From the NCBI RefSeq assembly GCF_014195655.1, contig NZ_JACICD010000004.1:372001-436000 (forward strand): DNA of 64,000 nt, written 5' to 3'. This stretch comes from Ancylobacter tetraedralis (GTDB lineage: Bacteria > Pseudomonadota > Alphaproteobacteria > Rhizobiales > Xanthobacteraceae). Numbering within the stretch: the stretch's first letter is position 1; each line of letters starts with the position of its first letter. Shown in pieces: positions 44,435-52,099 of this stretch. Below the pieces are notes generated by a model, which had not been told where the DNA came from, ran no database searches, and saw nothing but the letters and a program-made list of their open reading frames with translations. A program made the position numbers and the translations under genes.

Positions 44435-44519
44435 ATGATACTTATCCGCAATCGCTTACGTTAATAATGCTTACTTATTTTTGTAATTGCAGATCTGCAA
44501 AATTACTTTACGTAATTTT
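44435..44519 (-). promoter_or_regulatory. AT-rich leader with palindromes and weak promoter candidate
   Basis: In the roughly 320-base gap upstream of the AT-rich gene: a 14-base palindrome TTGCAGATCTGCAA (44487-44500), an adjoining hairpin AAAATTAC-TTTAC-GTAATTTT (44499-44519), and on the minus strand TTAACG (44459-44464) and TATCAT (44435-44440) spaced by 18 bases as a possible -35/-10 pair. This could be an independently regulated promoter; the hairpin followed by a T-rich run on the plus strand could also be a terminator. Confidence 0.35.
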
Positions 44520-44664
44520 TGGTTTTTTGCATTGGCTCCGCCGCGCATAGGGTTGCCGCTGTTGCACTAAGTGGTGCCAATATAGCCTCTGGCGTACGTG
44601 GTCCTGGATTATCTGGTGTCAGGTCACACGGGCGGGGAGCCGCATCCGCGCGGGCTAGGCGGCA

Positions 44665-45939
44665 TCACGCCGCCATGCCCCAGGCCATGCCGCGCATCGC
44701 GCTGTCGACCAGCGCGGCGAATCCGGTCATCGCCGCGTCGGTCAAGTGGACGCCGTCGCCGATCATCGCGGAGGGCGGCACGTTGCCATTGCCGACGGCG
44801 GTGTTGTCCGTGCTGCCGTTCCCGAGGCTGAGCAGGTACGGCATGCACGGCAGCACATGCGCCGGGAAGGTCGCGAGCAGAGAGGCGGTCAGCGTGGTGA
44901 CAGCCGTCTGCTGGCCGGCGATCTGCCCCTCGCGCTTGGCGCTCGGGATGATGAGATAGCGCGTGTGCCCGAGCGAATCGACGATGGCCTGATGACTGGC
45001 GAGGTCGGTGGCGTTGGCCGCGTAGTTGTTGTTGTCGTAGTCCCACCAGACAGCCAGCAGCGCCTTGGCCCATGCGGGGGCTGCCAGCATGCGATCCTTG
45101 ATGTTGTTGGTGCCGCTGGAGAGCGGCGAGCCGCCAATGGCCGTCGTGTAGGGCGTCCAGCCGAGCAGCGCCAGCGATCGGGCAAGGCCCACCTCGGGCA
45201 CGCCACCACCACCAGCGCCGCTGTCACCGTCGACGCGGATGTCATAGGCCGGCAGCGAGGCCGCCTTGACGACGGCGTTGTCCGTGGTCGGCGTCGGGTA
45301 AACGGTGAAGCGCCGGAAAGCCGACCCGTAATTGGCGCCGTCGCGGTCTCCGCCAATGGTGATCTTGGTGACGGTCGGCGCGGTGCCGGGGTAATTGGTC
45401 GAGACCTGCGTGTCGGCCCCATTATATGCGCCGCGCAAGGTGCTCCCGAAGGAAAAGGCCACGCGGACGATCGGCCCGCCGATTGGGCCGAAGCCCACGG
45501 GCAGGAAGAAGAGCGTGCCGGCCGTGTAGCCCGCGACCGTCCACATCCCGGACGTGTTGCGGCTAGCCTGCACGTAGTGTGTCGAACTGGAGCCGATCGA
45601 CAGTGCGACCTTGGAGCCAGCCGCCCATGCCTCGGGGGGGTTCGTGAACTCGGCAACGACATAGGCCGAATTGTCGGTCCACGGAAGCTCCAGGACACGG
45701 CTCGCGCCGGTTCCCGAGAGCACCTTGCCGCCGGTCGCGCTCAAGAACTCCGCGACGGACTTGAACTTGATACCGTAAGCAGCCGCCCGGTCGTTCGTGA
45801 GGTCCACGTCATAGCCGGCCGTGGGGTCCGACTTCCAGCTGGCATGGCTCTGTCCGTACTCGACAATGGACGCGGCGCGTGACCGCAGCATCGGGCGGGT
45901 GACGCCGTTCGCGAGTTCGATATCGGTCTCGCTCGTCAT
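44665..45939 (-). CDS. Tail fibre/tailspike-like protein with C-terminal SGNH hydrolase-like domain
   Basis: About 424 residues. The N-terminal two-thirds are Gly/Thr/Ser-rich beta structure typical of phage fibres. The C-terminal part has SGNH-esterase blocks: VDGDSGAG (about 235; block I serine) and IGDGVHLTDAAM (about 398; block V Asp/His). This suggests a fibre that deacetylates host surface polysaccharide during adsorption. ATG 45939 overlaps the upstream stop (ATGA). It is the last gene of the tail-fibre group. Confidence 0.75.
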   Translation of the reverse strand: MTSETDIELANGVTRPMLRSRAASIVEYGQSHASWKSDPTAGYDVDLTNDRAAAYGIKFKSVAEFLSATGGKVLSGTGASRVLELPWTDNSAYVVAEFTNPPEAWAAGSKVALSIGSSSTHYVQASRNTSGMWTVAGYTAGTLFFLPVGFGPIGGPIVRVAFSFGSTLRGAYNGADTQVSTNYPGTAPTVTKITIGGDRDGANYGSAFRRFTVYPTPTTDNAVVKAASLPAYDIRVDGDSGAGGGGVPEVGLARSLALLGWTPYTTAIGGSPLSSGTNNIKDRMLAAPAWAKALLAVWWDYDNNNYAANATDLASHQAIVDSLGHTRYLIIPSAKREGQIAGQQTAVTTLTASLLATFPAHVLPCMPYLLSLGNGSTDNTAVGNGNVPPSAMIGDGVHLTDAAMTGFAALVDSAMRGMAWGMAA

Positions 45940-46181
45940 TGCCGCACCCATTTCGAGACCGTCGCGACGTAGCCGTCGCCATCGCGCGTGATCGTCTGCA
46001 CCCAGGAGTTCGTGCCGTCCGAAATCGTCTGGGTCAGCAGGTTGCCGTTGGCGTCGCGGGTGATCGCCGTCGTGGCGTAGCTGTCGGGGTTGATGACAGC
46101 ACCGGTGCTGTCGACGATGCCGGAAGCGACAAGCGCGGGCGATCGTCCGTCGGCACCGACGGGCGTTACAGGGGTTCCCAT
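45936..46181 (-). CDS. Small phage tail-region protein
   Basis: 81 residues, beta-rich with D-G-N repeats (TRDANGNLLTQTISDGTNSWVQTITRDGDGYV), similar in style to short phage fibre-associated or YD-type strands. No known family. It sits between the probable assembly protein and the SGNH fibre gene with tight spacing. Confidence 0.7.
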   Translation of the reverse strand: MGTPVTPVGADGRSPALVASGIVDSTGAVINPDSYATTAITRDANGNLLTQTISDGTNSWVQTITRDGDGYVATVSKWVRQ

Positions 46182-46198
46182 GGGGTCCTCGCAGTTTG

Positions 46199-46570
46199 TC
46201 AGGAAGGCCAGCTGAACGCCGGCAGGGACGCGATGAAGACGTCGAGCGCCGGAGCCGGGGTTTCGCCCGCCGTCACGCGCGCCAGTTCGGCATAGGCAGC
46301 CGTCCAGACCGCCGAGCGCCAGCCGAACAGGGCCGTGCCCTCTGCCGCGAAGGTCGGGTTCGGGTCATCGCGATAGGTGACGGCGGTCTGGATGCTCTCA
46401 TAGCCGCGGTGCCGGGCCGTCCGGTCGAGCAGGTCCTGAATGGCTCGCTCATAGGATCGCAACTTCGGCACAGCGGCTTCCGCCCATTGGGCTTGCCGCG
46501 CTGCGGCCTGCTCTGGCGTCAGCGCGATCACCCTCTTGCGAGGCATCACGACGCAATCGGTGATGGTCAT
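46199..46570 (-). CDS. Probable tail fibre assembly (DUF4376-like) protein
   Basis: 123 residues. A helical segment (YERAIQDLLDRTARHRGYESIQTAVTYRDDPNPTFAAEGTALFGWRSAVW) matches the common phage tail-assembly pattern in which RGY-x-S/T-I and A-EG-x-A-x3-WR-x2-VW are conserved. These small proteins often help fibre folding or trimerisation. Its start overlaps the previous stop by one base (TGATG). Confidence 0.7.
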   Translation of the reverse strand: MTITDCVVMPRKRVIALTPEQAAARQAQWAEAAVPKLRSYERAIQDLLDRTARHRGYESIQTAVTYRDDPNPTFAAEGTALFGWRSAVWTAAYAELARVTAGETPAPALDVFIASLPAFSWPS

Positions 46571-47322
46571 CAGGATGCTCCGTATAGTTCGCCGACGAAC
46601 GACGCGACGTTGCCAGTGCTGAAGCGCATGCGAATGGCATTGACCCCCGTCGCCTGGTTCGCTGCCCCGATCACGGTCATGCCTTCGCCGGCGCCCTGGA
46701 AGCCGCCGCGAAGGATGCCTTCCATTGAGAAGCCGGGCCCGCTGGGTTCGAACCGCAGTTCGCCGCGGAGACCGGACACGTTGTTGACACCACGAGCGAC
46801 GATCACCGTTCCGGCGATGTCGACACCCGATCCGGAGGCGATAATATCTTCGCCGGACGCGGCAATTACGGTGCCTTGATAGCCGTCATCCAGCCAGGAT
46901 GCGCCGCTGCTGGTCGACACTTCCAGCCACGCATCAGCGCCATCGGTCGCCGCGAGCCAGTCCGTCACTCGCAACCAGAAACGCCGGTATCCATCCGCGA
47001 TGTACTCGGTGAGATCGATGACAGCGGCGCCCACGCTGGTGACCGAAGCCTCGCCAAGCTTGCGCATGATGGCCGGATCGGAAAGCTGGCCGAACGTCAC
47101 CGCGTCCTGAGGATTGGTGCCGTCGGCCACGTGGGTGATCTTGTTGGCTCCCATCTCCAGGGCGCCGGTCATGGCCGCGCGACCGTCGCGCAGCAGCAGC
47201 AGCGACAGCGCGGCCTCAACGTCCTCGAACGGCGGGTTGTGTTGGGACGGCAGCACATCGTCGCCGACCGTGACTCTGTAGCCCACCGGCAGGCTGTAGA
47301 TGCCGTTCGCGTCGTAAGTCAT
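46570..47322 (-). CDS. Phage tail fibre protein
   Basis: 250 residues. The N-terminal part (YSLPVGYRVTVGDDVLPSQHNPPFEDVEAALS) matches the start of many podovirus tail fibres, followed by GALEMGANKITHVADGTNPQDAVTFGQL, a stereotyped collar/shaft segment. The remainder is beta-rich with Gly and Ser (GEDIIASGSGVDIAGTVIV). GAGGTGATCC serves as ribosome site. It begins the tail-fibre group, directly behind a terminator-like hairpin. Confidence 0.85.
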   Translation of the reverse strand: MTYDANGIYSLPVGYRVTVGDDVLPSQHNPPFEDVEAALSLLLLRDGRAAMTGALEMGANKITHVADGTNPQDAVTFGQLSDPAIMRKLGEASVTSVGAAVIDLTEYIADGYRRFWLRVTDWLAATDGADAWLEVSTSSGASWLDDGYQGTVIAASGEDIIASGSGVDIAGTVIVARGVNNVSGLRGELRFEPSGPGFSMEGILRGGFQGAGEGMTVIGAANQATGVNAIRMRFSTGNVASFVGELYGAS

Positions 47323-47330
47323 GGATCACC

Positions 47331-47362
47331 TCAAAGAAAAAGGCCGCCGTGGCTGGCGACCT
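47331..47362 (-). terminator. Terminator-like hairpin upstream of the tail fibre gene
   Basis: Minus-strand stem AGGTCGCC / GGCGGCCT (one G-T pair), loop AGCCAC, followed by TTTTTCTTTGA. It lies only about ten bases before the tail fibre start. It could stop read-through from the ejection genes or mark where the plus-strand operon was inserted. Confidence 0.5.
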
Positions 47363-47434
47363 CTGGACGTGATGTTGGGGGGGGGCTCGACACTGTCCCT
47401 CCCCCTGCTACCTTTGCGAGAAACGGGAGGGGAC

Positions 47435-47659
47435 ATGAAACAGGTTGTCGTCATGGCCTTGATGGCCTTGGGTGTGGCGGGGTGTGATAGCGCGCCACCT
47501 CATTATCTGGCTTGGTGCGACGAGAAAGACGGGCAGGATTGGCGCCTGATCGACCACGTCAAGAAAGATGGATACCTGTTGTCCTGCACCTACCAGTCGC
47601 CGGATAGACAGTCGACCTATACCCGTGCGTGCGATGGTGACGGGTGCAATATTAGATGA
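47435..47659 (+). CDS. Small lipoprotein, first gene of an inverted three-gene operon
   Basis: 74 residues with a lipoprotein signal (MKQVVVMALMALGVAGC, lipobox VAGC). The mature part is short and has five more cysteines (e.g. SCTY, ACDGDGC), probably disulphide-bonded in the periplasm. GGGAGGGG precedes ATG 47435. It opposes all surrounding late genes, so it is expressed separately, perhaps from the lysogen. A role in excluding other phages is a guess based on localisation and position. Confidence 0.75.
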   Translation: MKQVVVMALMALGVAGCDSAPPHYLAWCDEKDGQDWRLIDHVKKDGYLLSCTYQSPDRQSTYTRACDGDGCNIR

Positions 47660-48030
47660 AACAGATCGAGCACGACCCGAACGCCTTGGACGACCGCGGT
47701 CGATGGAGTTCATCGGCCGACCTTGCCGCAGCTATGGCTTTTGAGAAGGCGATTAGCGGAAAGGTCAGTGGAGAAAAAATAGCAATGATCAATGGTCGAC
47801 ATCAACTTGATGCAGACCTTGAAAACTTCTCTGATCCTAGGCCGGTATACTCTCTGACAGATGATCAACGAGACAGACTTATAGCGCACGCTCGACAAGA
47901 TGCGGCGCATGCCGTGTCCATCAGCATTATTTTAAACCAGCGTATTGAACTAATTGCGCAGCGCATCACCATTTTTGGTGCCATTATCGTGACGTTTCTG
48001 GCTCTTATCACGTGGAACCTTTGGCGATGA
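47656..48030 (+). CDS. Small membrane protein, second gene of the inverted operon
   Basis: 124 residues: a polar N-terminal region (about 1-95) and one C-terminal membrane helix (ITIFGAIIVTFLALITWNLW, about 103-122). It is somewhat AT-richer than flanking genes. Start and stop both overlap neighbours by four bases, so the three genes are translationally coupled. No family recognised. Confidence 0.75.
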   Translation: MKQIEHDPNALDDRGRWSSSADLAAAMAFEKAISGKVSGEKIAMINGRHQLDADLENFSDPRPVYSLTDDQRDRLIAHARQDAAHAVSISIILNQRIELIAQRITIFGAIIVTFLALITWNLWR

Positions 48031-48242
48031 CGCGCGCCATCATCCGAATGATCGTCGTGACGGCCCTGCTCGCCGGGCTGTTCGCGTTCATCAAGTTCAT
48101 GGTTTACGGCGTCAGCGACGATTTCGGCTGGGGCTTCTTGGTCGGGGGCTTGCTCGCCGGTGTGATCGCTGTCCTCGGCATGCACGTCGAGATGAAGGAC
48201 CAGCTTGCCAAGCAGCGCGAGGAGCTACTGCGCGACCTGTAG
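48027..48242 (+). CDS. Two-helix small membrane protein, third gene of the inverted operon
   Basis: 71 residues with two membrane helices (about 5-27, IIRMIVVTALLAGLFAFIKFMVYG; about 35-52, GFLVGGLLAGVIAVLGM) and a charged cytoplasmic C-terminus (KDQLAKQREELLRDL). Its 3' end overlaps the end of the opposing ejection-protein gene by 18 bases. Function unknown. Confidence 0.7.
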   Translation: MTRAIIRMIVVTALLAGLFAFIKFMVYGVSDDFGWGFLVGGLLAGVIAVLGMHVEMKDQLAKQREELLRDL

Positions 48243-50150
48243 GCCACCCGACCGCAAGAGCGCGTTGACCACCATCTCCGTGCCCTTTGTAGCCGGTAGC
48301 CGCCCCTGCTGGCGCGAGACCATATCGAGCAGAGCCTGCACCAGCGCGTCGCGCTCGCCGCCCTGAGCCACCGCCAGCCGACCCAGCTCTCCCGCGAACC
48401 GTTCGGCGCGCTTGTCGGCCGCCGCCTGCGTGGCGGCGCCGAAGGCTTTCTGCGCACCGCGCAGCAGAAGGCCGGTCGCCGTCGATTCGACCGGGATCGT
48501 ATTCGGCGTCGCTGCGGCATCGAGGAACTGCCGGAACCCATTGGTCATGCCGGTATCGGAACCATTCTCCACCCGGTTCTTGGTCCGGTAGAATGCCGTC
48601 TCGCGGTCGATGGCCGAAAGAGCGTCATCCGCCGGCTGCTGGCCGAAGACCGTCCGAAGCTTTTCTCGGTTCCAGTCGCCCTCCTGCCTCACCACCTGCT
48701 GCAGCTTGGCCGGATCGTTGGCCGCTTGTCCAACCAGCCGATCGATCTCCGCCCGCGTTCCCTGCTGCATGCGGAACGGCACTGCCGAAGGCCCAACCTG
48801 CGTGCCCTGGGGCAGCGCGCCGGCCGGAAACTCTGTCGCCAGTTCCTGTGGCCGAACTGCCGTCTTGCCACTGTCGAGCACCTGGGAGCCACGCTGGAGC
48901 GCCTCGCGCTGCCGGGCGAGTTCGGCGAACTGAGCGTCGATGTCCTTGATGCCCGGAACGGCCTGGGCCAGCGCTCCGTCCACTTCCTGCCGCGCGATTT
49001 CCAGTTGCTGGATCACCTTCGGGTTCGCTTCGGATGCAATCAGACCGTCAATGGCCTGACGTGTCTGGAACAGGGCGCCTGGATGTGGGTCAAGCGCATC
49101 GGTGCCGGGCACGTTCAGCATGCCGCGCACCTGATTGACGGCCTTCTGCGCGGGGCCGCGCAGGATCGAGGCGACGCCATCGAGACGATCGGCGATATGC
49201 TGCGTATCGACCGCAACCGCGTCGCGGAATGCCTCGCCATAGGCCGGCCCGAGCGCCTTCTGACCCTCTTCGATCTGGGCGCCGATCTGGCTCGGCACCA
49301 CGGGGCGCCCGAGCGATGCGTCAAGGTTCGCTCCGAGACGGGCGTTCTTGCCGGCATCGCGGTTCAGTAGCGCATTGACGATCAGATCGCGCTGGCCTGG
49401 GCGGGCGGCGGCGCCGCGCGCCACAGCCATCCATTCAGGGGACGCGTCGGCCAGCATGCCGTCCGGGCCGAGGGCCTGAAGCTTCGCGCCCACGGCCTGC
49501 TGCTTGATCGGCGTGCCGAGCGTGTCCGCCGCATAGTCGGCGGCCTTCTGCGAGATGCCGGTGATCGCGTTCGTGGGGCGCCCGAGATAGTCCATGGCGG
49601 CGTTGGCAGCCTCACCGGCGTAGCGGCCGGCAAGCGGCGCTACGCCACCGGCGAAGCCTCCTATCCCGGCACCCTTAGCGGTCTCCGCCAGATCACCGCC
49701 CGAGCGCACGGCGCTGTCGGCGCCTCCGATGCCCGCGCCTGACAGCAGCGAAATGCCAGCCCGTGCCGCCAAAGAACCCGCACCGGCACCGAAGGCCGCT
49801 GGCGCCGCCATCACCATCGGGATCGTGCCGGCGACACCGCCGGCCAGTTGCGCGGCACCGGACACCCACGGGTGGTCGCGATCGAAGGCCGCATTGCGGT
49901 CCTGCTCGGCCTTCAGGTTCTCCCCATAGGAGCCATTGCCGAACAGCGCCTGACCGCCGGCAATGGCGTTGTCGACGAGACCGCCAAGCACCGGGACGCC
50001 GCGCGCCGCCGCCGTGGCGACATTGCGCACGGACAGGTCGCCGACGCTGGGGCCGGACATAGCGCCGAAGGCGGACGCGGCGGCGCGCATGTCGGGCGCC
50101 TCGACCTCATAGGTCTTGCCGTCAGGCCCTTGCATCTCGAAAGTGGGCAT
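48225..50150 (-). CDS. Phage ejection/internal virion protein 1
   Basis: 641 residues. An Ala/Gly-rich first third with hydrophobic helices (about 95-175, e.g. AAQLAGGVAGTIPMVMAAPA) and a long helical Gln/Ala/Arg-rich remainder with no enzymatic motif are characteristic of DNA-ejection proteins of P22-like or T7-like phages, which enter the host to form a channel. An in-frame GTG sits directly before the ATG, overlapping the previous stop. Adjacent to the transglycosylase-bearing ejection protein. Confidence 0.75.
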   Translation of the reverse strand: MPTFEMQGPDGKTYEVEAPDMRAAASAFGAMSGPSVGDLSVRNVATAAARGVPVLGGLVDNAIAGGQALFGNGSYGENLKAEQDRNAAFDRDHPWVSGAAQLAGGVAGTIPMVMAAPAAFGAGAGSLAARAGISLLSGAGIGGADSAVRSGGDLAETAKGAGIGGFAGGVAPLAGRYAGEAANAAMDYLGRPTNAITGISQKAADYAADTLGTPIKQQAVGAKLQALGPDGMLADASPEWMAVARGAAARPGQRDLIVNALLNRDAGKNARLGANLDASLGRPVVPSQIGAQIEEGQKALGPAYGEAFRDAVAVDTQHIADRLDGVASILRGPAQKAVNQVRGMLNVPGTDALDPHPGALFQTRQAIDGLIASEANPKVIQQLEIARQEVDGALAQAVPGIKDIDAQFAELARQREALQRGSQVLDSGKTAVRPQELATEFPAGALPQGTQVGPSAVPFRMQQGTRAEIDRLVGQAANDPAKLQQVVRQEGDWNREKLRTVFGQQPADDALSAIDRETAFYRTKNRVENGSDTGMTNGFRQFLDAAATPNTIPVESTATGLLLRGAQKAFGAATQAAADKRAERFAGELGRLAVAQGGERDALVQALLDMVSRQQGRLPATKGTEMVVNALLRSGGLQVAQ

Positions 50151-52099
50151 CACTGCGCCTTTTCACGGATACGGACGCCGTTCGGCAGCGTCGTCCAGCC
50201 ATCGGCCGCGGGAGCGGGCTGCGCCGCCGGCGACGGTGCCAGCGTGCCGGACTTTCCTTCCCGGAACGCCTTGAAGGCCTGGTAGGGATTGGGTAGCGCG
50301 CGGATCTGCTTCTCGGCCTCCTGCCATGTCAGGCCGCCCTGATCCTTGGGCAGATAGGCCTTGGACGCGATGTCGGCCGCGGCGATCTTGTTCTGCTGCA
50401 TCGCCTGGAAAGTGTCGGTGATGATCCGGTTGCCTTCCGGCGTGTTGCCGATGCTGGGCAGGCTGGAAAGGAACTGGCGCGCGTCGAAGTCCGAGGACGC
50501 TCCGGACCCGGCCGGCCGCATCTGCGGCGCGACGCGGGCGATGATGGCATTGTAGGCTTGGCTCTCATCCAGCCCCTTCACGTCAACGCCGAGCGCCTGA
50601 GCATAGGGGCCGATGACCGCCATGACCTGCGCGCCCTTGCCGGTGCCTATCTGTGTGCCGAGTTCAGCAAGCTGCTGTACATCGCTGAGCATCTGCCCGG
50701 CGCTGTTGCCGCCCTCGACAATCTCATTGAGGCGTTTGGCTGCCGCCTCGTCGCTCTTCTCGACGAATTTCGAGTTGTTTTCGCCGGTATTGACCTGCAC
50801 CAGCGGGCCGCGCCCGCCCGAAATCATGAGCTGGTTGTATTCCGGCGTCCCAGGCGTCAGGCCCGCGGCGTCGGCGCGCGCGCGCAGTCCGCGCACCGCG
50901 TCGGGCTCCGGCGGATTGCGCAGATTGTTCAACTCGATCTGCGTCTTCTCCGCCTGCATGCGCCGCATGGGATCGTTGGCCTGCTGGTACTGCTGCATCT
51001 GCTGCTGCACCAGCATCTGCGCAATCGCCTGCCCCTGCGGACTGAGCCGGCCGGACGCCATGCCCTGCAGCAGGCGCGGGTCCACACCCATCAGCGCGCC
51101 GGTGACGGTCTGACGGCCCGGCGTGAGCGGAGCCTGGGCGACCTGCTGGGGAGCCGCTGGGGACGCCGCAGGCGCCGGGGTTGGCGCGCCGGCACCCATC
51201 GGGCCGGCAGACTGAGCGCCGCCGCCTGCGCCGCCCTGCAGCGCCGCCGTGATGCCCTGGACGCCAGGCGATGCCTGAACCGCGCCGCCACGTTGTGCCA
51301 GCGCCATCAGCACCGGGTTCGGATCGGAATTGTCGGCGCTCGCCACCCGGACAGGAGGCGGGGGCGCGGTGGGAGCCGCAGCCTGCGGCTGGCCGGGGGC
51401 CGGCGCGCTGCCGAGCGCTGCGCTGAACTTGTTGGCATACTGCGACACGCTCGTACCGAGGCTGTCCTGCCGGTTCGTGCCGATGCCGCCCGGACCGGCG
51501 AACCACGCCTGCGCCGCCTTCTCGGGGCCGAACTGCGCCACGTACTGGCCGAATCGGTGGTTGAAAACCTGGTCCTGCAGTTCAGGATTCGCCAGGAATT
51601 CATCCGGCGTGACGGCGCGCCCGAGCGCTTCCTGCGACCACGGGCCGACATTGGCCTCCATGACCTGGTATTTGCCGAGAGCCCGCCCGAGCCTGTCATG
51701 CGTCGGCCCTACCGCGCCATAGTCGCCCCCGCTCTCGATCGAGGAGATCGCGCGCTGGTATGCGCCCATGTCGCCAGCCGGCGCGGCGCCCTGCGGCTGG
51801 GCGGCGGGGGCAGCTTCCGCTTGAGGCTGCGCGCCGCCTCCGAGCACGTCACCAAAAAGACGGCCTTCCCAGGCCCTGTTATCGGCGGCAGCGCTGTCGA
51901 GCTGGCCACGGCGCACGGATCCTGCCAGCGCGTCGGCGACACGGGCAAGGCCCTGCGTCCACGACCCGACTGGCGAGGTGTCGATACCGCCTGCTGCCCG
52001 GCGCGCTTCGAGCGCGCGCTGCCGCTCCAGCTCGTCATAGGTGAGAGCCTCGCCGTTCGGGCCCCAGACAAAGGCGGCGCGCGTGTTCGGGGCAGCCAT
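50150..52099 (-). CDS. Phage ejection protein 2 with lysozyme-like (SLT) domain
   Basis: 649 residues. A lytic-transglycosylase-like domain at about 108-205 shows the catalytic Glu context AISSIESGGDYGAVG and GRALGKYQVM, ending in AAQAWFAGPGG. The rest is Pro/Ala/Gln-rich and helical. It probably cuts a local hole in host peptidoglycan during DNA entry. The gene abuts its neighbours with one-base TGATG junctions. Confidence 0.85.
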   Translation of the reverse strand: MAAPNTRAAFVWGPNGEALTYDELERQRALEARRAAGGIDTSPVGSWTQGLARVADALAGSVRRGQLDSAAADNRAWEGRLFGDVLGGGAQPQAEAAPAAQPQGAAPAGDMGAYQRAISSIESGGDYGAVGPTHDRLGRALGKYQVMEANVGPWSQEALGRAVTPDEFLANPELQDQVFNHRFGQYVAQFGPEKAAQAWFAGPGGIGTNRQDSLGTSVSQYANKFSAALGSAPAPGQPQAAAPTAPPPPVRVASADNSDPNPVLMALAQRGGAVQASPGVQGITAALQGGAGGGAQSAGPMGAGAPTPAPAASPAAPQQVAQAPLTPGRQTVTGALMGVDPRLLQGMASGRLSPQGQAIAQMLVQQQMQQYQQANDPMRRMQAEKTQIELNNLRNPPEPDAVRGLRARADAAGLTPGTPEYNQLMISGGRGPLVQVNTGENNSKFVEKSDEAAAKRLNEIVEGGNSAGQMLSDVQQLAELGTQIGTGKGAQVMAVIGPYAQALGVDVKGLDESQAYNAIIARVAPQMRPAGSGASSDFDARQFLSSLPSIGNTPEGNRIITDTFQAMQQNKIAAADIASKAYLPKDQGGLTWQEAEKQIRALPNPYQAFKAFREGKSGTLAPSPAAQPAPAADGWTTLPNGVRIREKAQ

